Assembly (NCBI GenBank): GCA_027596945.1
Contig: JADGJH010000677.1
Span: forward strand, 1-15,401
Length of the DNA stretch: 15,401 nucleotides
Source of the DNA: Physocladia obscura
Taxonomy: Eukaryota > Chytridiomycota > Chytridiomycetes > Chytridiales > Chytriomycetaceae
Direction of reading: 5' to 3'
Below the pieces are notes generated by a model, which saw only the letters and a program-made list of their open reading frames with translations, ran no database searches and was not told the origin of the DNA. The position numbers and the translations under genes were made by a program. This document shows, piece after piece, positions 9,124 through 15,401 of the stretch. Numbering within the stretch: position 1 is the first letter of the stretch; each line of letters begins with the position of its first letter.

Positions 9124-10936
9124 TCAAATAAGTTCTGCAATGTTAAGTGGCATCTCGTCAATCTGGGTACTATAGAAAGTCTCAATGTCACGAAGCATGC
9201 GTGTGTCGTCACCGGTCACAAAGTTAATCGCAACTCCTTTACGACCGAACCGTCCTCCACGACCGATGCGGTGGATATAGTTTTCACGGTTCTTTGGTAA
9301 ATCGTAGTTGATGACGAGTGAAACGTGTTGCACGTCGATTCCACGAGCGAGAAGGTCAGTGGCGATCAGCACGCGAGATGAGCCCGAACGGAACTCTTTC
9401 ATGATTACTTCTCTTTCTTGTTGTGTCATTTCTCCATGCTACAAACCAAAAAATTAATAATTAGTTTTTTTAACATCTTATTATTTTTTAAAAAGAAATC
9501 TTACCAAAGCAGAAACGGTAAACTCTCTGCTGTGCATCTTCTCAGTCAACCACTCAACTTTTCTACGAGTGTTGCAAAAGATGACCGCCTGTGTGATCGT
9601 AACGGTTTCATACAAATCACACAGAGTATCAAGCTTCCAATCTTCCTTCTCAACAGACACGAAAAATTGCTTAATTCCTTCAAGCGTGAGTTCATCGCGT
9701 TTTACAAGAATACGCACGGGGTCGCGCATAAACTTCTTGGACACTTCAAGTACCTCCGCAGGCATTGTTGCCGACAGTAATACAACCTGAGTAATGGCGG
9801 GAAGCGTCTGAAAAACCTCGTAAATCTGGTCCTTGAACCCGCGCGACAGCATCTCGTCCGCCTCGTCCAAAATAAACAATTTGATGTCGTCCGTCCGAAA
9901 AAGCCCGCGGTTTATCATATCAAACACGCGCCCTGGCGTTCCGACGACAACTTGCGCGCCGTCTTGGAGCTTGCGCATGTCATCTTTGATGCTGGTGCCG
10001 CCAATACACGCGTGACAGTCTACGCTAAGATAATCTCCAAGCGCGAGCACTACTTTTTGGATCTGTTGCGCGAGTTCGCGTGTTGGCGCCAGGATAAGCG
10101 CTTGGGTTTTTTTCAGGGTTAGGTCAATGGATTGGAGTGCCGAGATGGAAAAAGTTGCAGTTTTCCCGGTTCCAGATTGCGCTTGAGCAATCACGTCGTG
10201 GCCTTTGACGACTGGGAGAATCGCGCGCTGTTGGATGGTGGATGGCTTCTCGAATCTTTTTTGTTGTTTCGTTTGTTTTGTTTTCTTTAGTGATTCAATT
10301 TTTTAGTTCTCACCCATAAGAGTAAATTCCACGGAGAAGTTCTTCCTTCAGATTCATGTCATCGAATTTATCAACGATAGTGTCCCAGTTGGACTAAGTG
10401 AAGGAAAAAAAGAACTTCAGTGTTGATGAAATTTTTTGGTAAGATGTCAACAAAAGGGTGTGGAGTAGTAACTGATTTTGAAAAAAAAAAAAATTCAAGT
10501 AAGAACCTCAATCTCGCCTTCAGGAACGTCACTCAAGCCGTTTGTATCGTTTTTGGAACCCTCTTGGTCATCGTTGCTACCGAAAGGAGAAAAAAAACGG
10601 TCAGAAAAATAAGATTTTTCGATTAATCGTCCTGAATGCATCGCCCTATCTCTCCCACACTTTCGTAATTCTCTCTCGCTATCCCTCATTGTACAACTTA
10701 TTTTGTTTGCGACGAGTTATGCGAGTTTTTTTCACGTGTTTCGTCTGTAATTGTGAAGCAATCGTAAATCGAACATGTTTTGGATTTCACCACAAGTGAA
10801 GTCTTTTTTTCATATTTTGTTTCTGTGGCATTGTTTACCCCGTCCGTTTCTCTGTGCAGACGCTTTCCTACTTGAAATCGTCGATTTCACAGCCAATAAC
10901 AGTGTGAATTTAACCAACAACTTACTTTTTGCTCAT
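9124..10936 (-). CDS. eIF4A: Eukaryotic initiation factor 4A, DEAD-box RNA helicase
   Basis: The ATP-dependent RNA helicase of the eIF4F complex, which unwinds 5' leaders during ribosome scanning in the cytoplasm. Five exons on the minus strand: 10936-10926, 10576-10507, 10393-10314, 10255-9505 and 9438-9124, giving 408 residues (human eIF4A1 has 406). All helicase motifs are intact: Q motif FEKPSTIQQ (55-63), Walker A AQSGTGKT (78-85), PTRELAQQ (about 110-117), TPGR (about 159), DEAD (183-186), SAT (214-216), [14 protein letters not shown], and HRIGRGGR (360-367). The family ending EEMPxNIAxLI is present as [11 protein letters not shown]. The start was chosen because ATGAGCAAAAA is followed directly by GTAAGT, and its phase joins the acceptor at 10577 to give MSKNNDDQEG. 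Intron 2 begins GTTCTT, a weak donor, but the protein junction EGEIE-SNWD matches the family exactly. DDX48/eIF4AIII is the main alternative; the N-terminal [20 protein letters not shown] favours eIF4A. Confidence 0.96.
10577..10925 (-). other. 349-nt first intron of eIF4A
   Basis: By far the longest intron in the window, it separates an 11-nt coding start exon from the rest of the gene. It opens with GTAAGT and ends with a T-rich tract and GGTAG. It is CpG-rich relative to the flanks of the window and contains a CACGTG palindrome at 10733-10738, so it may also carry regulatory sites. Frames seen inside it are not used in my model; a start at 10689 reading through the acceptor is possible but less family-like. 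Confidence 0.7.
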
Positions 10937-11144
10937 TTTGAAAGAAAAAAAAAGGGGAGGTCGAAATTTTGAAGAAAAAAAAGGCACGTGATACTTAGTC
11001 ACTTAACCTTTCGTCTCGTGAAAGAGAGAGGGCAGCAGACAAGTTGCAGCTGCGAAAGCTGCAGAAAAAAAAGCAAAAAAAAAAAATAAACTTCGAAATA
11101 ATTTTTTTGCCGTTATCCTTTGGAAAGAGCGACACGAAAGAAAA
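10937..11144. promoter_or_regulatory. Bidirectional promoter of eIF4A and ENY2
   Basis: Only 208 bp separate the divergent start codons, so both core promoters and leaders must fit here or extend into the eIF4A first intron. I count about nine CpG, in contrast with nearly none in the window's flanks. A CACGTG palindrome (bHLH/CBF1-type site) lies at 10985-10990 and a TTAGTCA (AP-1/Yap-like, reverse TGACTAA) follows at about 10996. CTTTC and GAAAG form an inverted pair just after that. Two poly(A)-rich tracts flank the sites. Assignment of factors is inference. Confidence 0.6.
11045..11063 (+). other. Small hairpin in the ENY2 leader region
   Basis: TGCAGCT (11045-11051) and AGCTGCA (11057-11063) are perfect reverse complements around a GCGAA loop. 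The hairpin lies about 81 nt before the ENY2 ATG, and would be in the 5' leader if transcription starts upstream. It could equally be a palindromic protein-binding site or chance. Confidence 0.3.
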
Positions 11145-11665
11145 ATGTCGCAACAAGCGAACACCTTCAAGTCGATTGTGGATCAGAAGCTTATCAAATC
11201 GGGCGAAAAAGACAAGTACGATCCGGTTCTACTATTTGATATTGTCTCTGCTGCGATCTATTGATTGAGGTGTTGTTTGTATCAGACTTAAAGAGTTGCT
11301 ACGTACACGGCTGGTTGAAAGCGGATGGCGGGATGATCTCAAGGCATTGTGCAAAGGTACGTTTACTACTTTTATGCAACTTTTATTGCTTCTTGCGATC
11401 TCTCTTAGTTGTTTTAGTACTGCCACAAAATCAAAAACCTGAAAACGAAAAACAAAAATAATAGAAGTGATTCAGGCAAAGGGAATCGAGACTCTTACGG
11501 TCGAAGAACTCGTGCAGGAAATTACTCCGAAAGGACGAGGTCTGTTTGTGTAAAGTATTATTAAAATATTAATATAATTATTGATGCACAGCTATGGTTC
11601 CGGACACAGTGCGGGCAGAAGTTTTGCAGCGTATTCGGCGAGCGCTTGTGGACCAAAACGACTGA
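11145..11665 (+). CDS. ENY2: ENY2/Sus1, SAGA and TREX-2 subunit
   Basis: Four exons: 11145-11215, 11286-11356, 11465-11539 and 11592-11665, giving 96 residues, the usual size (yeast Sus1 96, human ENY2 101). ENY2/Sus1 sits in the histone H2B deubiquitinase module of SAGA and in TREX-2 at the nuclear pore, coupling transcription to mRNA export. Exons join to FKSIVDQKLIKSGEKDKLKE, then LLRTRLVESGWRDDLKALCK, EVIQAKGIETLTVEELVQEI, TPKGRAMVPDTVRAEVLQRI and RRALVDQND; this follows the whole ENY2 family. Helices wrap around partner peptides over most of the length. Introns are 70, 108 and 52 nt in phases 2, 1 and 1. Donors GTACGA and GTCTGT are weak. Retaining intron 1 brings an in-frame TGA within it. 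The gene shares its promoter with eIF4A and ends 86 bp before UPF3. Confidence 0.95.
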
Positions 11666-11703
11666 GAGGTTTAGGTTGAAGGAGGAGAGTTAAAACACTT
11701 CCA

Positions 11704-11709
11704 AATAAA
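11704..11709 (+). terminator. Probable ENY2 poly(A) signal
   Basis: AATAAA lies 38 bp after the ENY2 stop and 43 bp before the UPF3 start codon. Cleavage downstream would leave little room for a separate UPF3 promoter and leader, so the UPF3 promoter probably overlaps the end of ENY2. Confidence 0.4.
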
Positions 11710-11751
11710 TATTTATTATTACAATTATCTCTTTTTCTCTCTTGAATCGCA

Positions 11752-14149
11752 ATGGAACTGACAATCAAACGGGTGCGAGTACGTCACAAGCAGAAGCAAA
11801 AGCCGAATGACGGCGAAAGTAGCAGCAACAACAAAAACAATAATAACAACAGCAAGGGCGAGTACGAATACAACGACAACAACAACAGCACCAACCAAAC
11901 AGTCCCTTTTGCCAACAAGATTGTCGTGCGCGGCCTTCCCCCGTCACTACCCGAGTCCGTCTTTCTCGCAACGGCAACGGCAGCCGCAACAGCAAACAAC
12001 AATAGCGAAGACGACGATATTAATCCCTTCGTCTGGCAGCGCTTCTGCCAAGGAAACTCCTCCAAATCAAATCCCGCTGCTAAACACCCACGCTTGTCGC
12101 GCGCGTATCTTGCCTTTGCCTCGTCCGATCGCCTGGTTTCCTTTTCGCGTGCATACAACGGCTGGCTATTCAAAGAGGAAAAATGTACGCTCGTATTTAA
12201 ATACTATTTTAGTTGCTATACTGTTATAACACAACACACTATCAGCTGGCTTGGAATACCGTGCTTCCGTTGAACTCGCTCCGTTTCAGAAAATTCCAAA
12301 GTTGAAGGCGAAAGTCGATTACAGGGCGAATACGATCGATACTGGTATTTTTTTTCCCCCATCGAACGAAGCTCACAAGTGAATTCAGAAAAATCAAACG
12401 TAAAAATTAATTTAAGAAAGCTAAATAAAATTCGTCTTTACAGATCCTGAATATATGGAATTCCTTGATTCACTTAATAAAGATCCCGCGGCGATCGCAG
12501 ATCCAGGCACGTCTTCGCCTCCAACTGCCACACCAGTAGCGACAGGGATCAGTGCAGCTACAACCCCGCCACAACCATCTGCGCCGCAATTCGATCCGAA
12601 ATCTACCCCTCTTCTCGACGATCTGCGCGCAAAAAAGGCTGCTATCCGCGAAGCCGCCGAGCGTAAAAAAGAAACCGCCGCCGCCGCAAAAGCGAAGCAA
12701 GTTGAAGCTCTGCTTGCAGGGACAAGAAACGCTACTAGTGGCGTTTCCACCGAAAGCAAGCGATCACGCAAAAAGCAGCGACAACCTGAACGTCCGGTGG
12801 CTGTTTCTGGTTCTATTCCGAGTTCTGCTTTTGCTGTTGTCGGCGATTTTAGTTCATCAAATGCTGAAAATAATGTGACCGCGGGACTCGTTGAAGGCGC
12901 TAGTGCAGGAAACCCAGGAAAGAGAGGTGGAAAGCGTGCCGCCGCAGTAAAGTCAGCTGCTTCATTGGTTTTTGGAGAGCCTGGCGAATTGACAACCGTG
13001 AGTGATGGAAAAAAGAAAAGGGAGCGGAAACCTCGAAAACGAGAATCTCGTGAAAATCCAATATCTTCGTCTGTCACCACGCCGGTAATGTCTGCATTCG
13101 CAGTGCAACCGACTGCGATTCAAAAAAAACAATCGATTGGCGATTCATTAGGACCGCAGAATAGTAATAGTGCCAGCATTTCTTCGTCTCTTGCAAACAA
13201 TTCAATTTCTGTGAGTGGAGAAGGAGGAGGAGTTTTTGAAGATATTGCTTTCAGTACACCTATTTCATTAGTTGGGCAACAAAATGTTTCACAACCGGTA
13301 CAATATCAGCAGCAGCAGCTACAACAGCAACAGCAACAACAAGGCGGGCAACATCAGAAGCCTCAACAGAGACAGATACAGCAAAATTCGAGAAAAAATC
13401 AACAGCAACAGTTTTCTGAAACACAACAACCGCCACAACCGCAGCAATTTTCCGGTTCTGGTGGTGGCCGAGGTGGTATTAATGGTGGTAAAAGAGGTGG
13501 TCGTAGTGGCGGCGGCCGGAATAGCAACAACCAATCAACAACCGACACGGGGACCAGTCATATTCAATGGCAATCTGAGCTGCAAGCATTCAACAAATTC
13601 AAGAACAACAACAATAACAACGATAACAACAGTGACAGCAACAATCTTCAACAAGAAAAGAAGTCTGCAAAACCTGCAGCAAGACGAACTTTGCAAAAAC
13701 AGCAGCAGCAATTTTTACAATGGCAGCCTGAATTCAATGGGGTTGGTGGAGGAAGTCACAGCACTACAGAATGGCAGCAGCAGCCACAGGGATACTACAG
13801 TAACAACGGCATAGAAAACATGGTCGCTCCTGTTGTTATTCCAGCATCGGGCCAGTATCAACAAACGTGGCAGCAAACTGAATTTTACAGTGGTAACCAA
13901 CAGTACAATAATCCGTATTCTAGTGGCGGTGGAAACACTGGCGGTGGATATGGGGGAGGCTTTATTGGATATAATGAGTACAGTGAAAGTGAATATGGCC
14001 AAGGCTTTACGGCGCAACATGGTGGATATGGGAGTGGTGAATCATTTTTACGGGGTGTGGGAGGTGGTGGTACTGGGGGAAGCCGGAAGTATGTAGGAGG
14101 GAGTGGTGCAGCTGGAAATCGACAACAACAGCAGCAACAACAGCAATAA
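11752..14149 (+). CDS. UPF3: UPF3, nonsense-mediated mRNA decay factor
   Basis: Three exons: 11752-12184, 12246-12344 and 12444-14149, giving 745 residues (human UPF3B about 480). UPF3 links exon-junction complexes to UPF2 and UPF1 so that mRNAs with premature stops are degraded; it shuttles between nucleus and cytoplasm. The RRM-like Smg4/UPF3 domain spans about 55-175: KIVVRGLPPSLPE, then RAYLAFASSDRLVSFSRAYN, GLEYRASVELAPFQKIPK across the first intron, and DTDPEYMEFLDSL across the second. At about 231-254, STPLLDDLRAKKAAIREAAE matches the conserved TPLLxxLxxKK helix that follows in human UPF3. The N-terminal 50 residues are Asn/Ser-rich. The last 450 residues look disordered: Lys-rich, then Gln-rich (about 464-511), Gly/Arg-rich (about 513-540), Asn-rich, Gly/Tyr-rich, and a terminal Gln8. 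I see no clear exon-junction binding motif at the C-terminus. Long frames in other phases over the repeats are shadows. Confidence 0.92.
13305..13345 (+). repeat. Imperfect CAR (Gln) codon tract in UPF3
   Basis: CAG and CAA codons alternate irregularly to encode a Gln-rich stretch with one Leu. Mixed codons argue for selected or old amino-acid repeats rather than a fresh slipped microsatellite. Similar CAA/CAG runs follow at about 13380-13445, and eight Gln codons end the gene at 14123-14146. Confidence 0.7.
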
Positions 14150-15401
14150 AAACTCGTTTTTTTTGGTTTTTTTTTCCAAGTAATGAACAAAATTCTTTTT
14201 GATTTTAGCATAGTGAAGTGATATACCAGCCAAGATTCTTTGTTTTTTTTGTTTTTTTCTCAATATCTAATTTGATTACCATTTGCTACTTTGATTCTGT
14301 CTGTTCATTGCTGTCATAAGTTCAGTATTTTATTTTTTTCACTACCATTCAACCATTTCCCAAGAACATCAACTTTGGAAAGGGTTTTTTGGATCTTACT
14401 TGAACAATCTGGAGAGAAGAAGAAAAAAGAGAGATAGATCCAGAATGGCTTTGGAAAATTTTTGAACCCTAGTTAGGTATTGAAATAAAATAAATAGAAA
14501 CAGTTAAATATGGCTAATAAATACAACCACAACCTTTTCTTTTTTTGCTTTGAAGATACCAAGTCCTTGTTCTTGCACCACCAACAAAAACTCTGTTTGA
14601 TCCACTAAAACCCAATCAACTTGACCATATGATTCTGCACCTTATGGACAGCTCAAGAATGTCTAAATTCTGATATTTGATGTGAGGAAAGGATGAGTAG
14701 GAGTTAATGTGGATGATAAATATTATTAATGGTTTTTTCAGTTTTTGTAAATCATGCAGAAAAAAAAAATTTTTTTAAGACCTTCCAATTTAGCTCTGCC
14801 CTTGAAACTCAAACAAAATATTGAAGACAATGAGCAACAACACAAAGGTGACTAAAAACAATTTCAAACAATTCTTGAAGTCAGATGAACTCACCTTTCT
14901 GATCTGGAGATCTACTTCAAAGGTGTTGGCTACTCAAGCAAGTTCACTGATGAGTCTAAACTCACTGATCCAGTGAAAATTGTGGCACCAGAGGTCTATG
15001 GAGGTTCAATGCCTAAACCTCTTTTCTTGCTCCCAGAGACAACTCTTGACAGCATGCCAACTGACAGAGATGCCTTCAAAAATATTAAATCAAATTCAAA
15101 TGCAGTTAAACAATTTGGAACTTGAATGATGTTTTATTTGAACACCAAGAAAGCATCAGACCATCAAATGGAAGTACATAATATAAAGCTGTCAAAAAAG
15201 CAAAGAAAGCAATTGCAAAAAATCATGAACAATTCATGAAATTGCATATTGCATTCCTAAAAAATCACCAACTAATTGATAAAATTAAATGTTCTGACAA
15301 TTACAATAAAATTCAACTTTATATATTAGAGAGATTTTGCAAACAACAATTCTTTGTGAAAATTCTTTCATTTTTCATTTGAAATATATTTCATTTTCTT
15401 T
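14150..15401. other. AT-rich intergenic flank without CpG
   Basis: After the UPF3 stop there is one CpG at about 14154, and I find none from 14161 to the window end. The first AATAAA after UPF3 is at 14484-14489, far for a poly(A) signal, so UPF3 may use a variant signal closer by. A poly(A)/poly(T) junction lies near 14759-14776. Apart from the decayed frame at 14889-15236, no gene is supported. Confidence 0.6.
14889..15236 (+). pseudogene. Decayed coding relic of unknown family
   Basis: A plus-strand frame runs 116 codons with a single TGA at 15123-15125. It includes LSDLEIYFKGVGYSSKFTDE, IVAPEVYGGSMPKPLFLLPE and TTLDSMPTDRDAFKN, then after the stop MFYLNTKKASDHQMEVHN. The frame extends upstream to about 14853 if the TGA at 14886-14888 is also read as decay of an Arg CGA codon; no CpG remains in the region, consistent with that. 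I do not recognise the protein. It could be an exon of a live gene only if splice sites were found around 14889-15122; I see none that are convincing. Confidence 0.4.

Noticed and set aside
10495..10689. Alternative eIF4A start at 10689 reading [10 protein letters not shown]
   Set aside because: It would read through a T-rich tract and an AG acceptor; the ATG at 10936 with a perfect GTAAGT gives a better and family-like N-terminus. RNA data would decide.
12421..13080. 219-codon minus-strand frame opposite UPF3 exon 3
   Set aside because: Antisense of Ala/Lys/Ser-rich UPF3 codons with no recognisable domain.
13272..13814. 180-codon plus-strand frame over the UPF3 repeats
   Set aside because: Out-of-phase reading of CAA/CAG and GGT repeats, giving Ser/Asn and Val runs.
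14507..14641. Restriction-endonuclease-like (Crinkler-type) motif in the VDW stretch
   Set aside because: The D...E-x-K pattern is incomplete, lacking the lysine, and the resemblance is from memory only.
1..15401. tRNA, rRNA, CRISPR arrays or terminal repeats of an intact transposon
   Set aside because: I saw no tRNA box pairs, no regularly spaced repeats and no long inverted or direct terminal repeats by eye; a tRNAscan or self-alignment could still find weak ones.

Overview
The window looks like nuclear DNA of an early-diverging fungus, most likely in Mucoromycota or Glomeromycotina; this is an inference. The genes have short GT-AG introns (39-349 nt), and the proteins are of fungal or general eukaryotic type (eIF4A, ENY2/Sus1, UPF3, WDR26/GID7). 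Two genes encode seven-helix receptors of the Dictyostelium cAMP-receptor type, a family also known from early-diverging fungi. An amoebozoan cannot be excluded from the sequence alone.

Layout. Positions 1-3509 are AT-rich, almost free of CpG, and hold decayed coding sequence: a minus-strand open frame running off the left edge (1-174), a broken minus-strand relic (353-1949), and a weaker plus-strand trace (2737-2892). Positions 3510-6406 carry two intronless, divergently transcribed cAR-like GPCR paralogs separated by a 968-bp CpG-poor intergenic region. Positions 6750-11665 hold a minus-strand WDR26/GID7 gene (five exons), a minus-strand eIF4A gene (five exons), and a plus-strand ENY2/SUS1 gene (four exons); the last two share a 208-bp bidirectional promoter. 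UPF3 (three exons, plus strand) starts 86 bp after the ENY2 stop and runs to 14149. Positions 14150-15401 are again noncoding, contain no CpG after 14161, and hold another decayed open frame (14889-15236).

Function. eIF4A (translation initiation), ENY2 (SAGA deubiquitinase module and TREX-2 mRNA export) and UPF3 (nonsense-mediated decay) form a compact housekeeping block concerned with mRNA. WDR26/GID7 belongs to the GID/CTLH ubiquitin ligase. The receptor pair is probably a sensory duplication. I found no tRNA, rRNA, CRISPR array or intact mobile element. The most striking non-gene feature is the sharp CpG contrast between the gene block and its flanks, which suggests cytosine-methylation-driven decay of the flanks.
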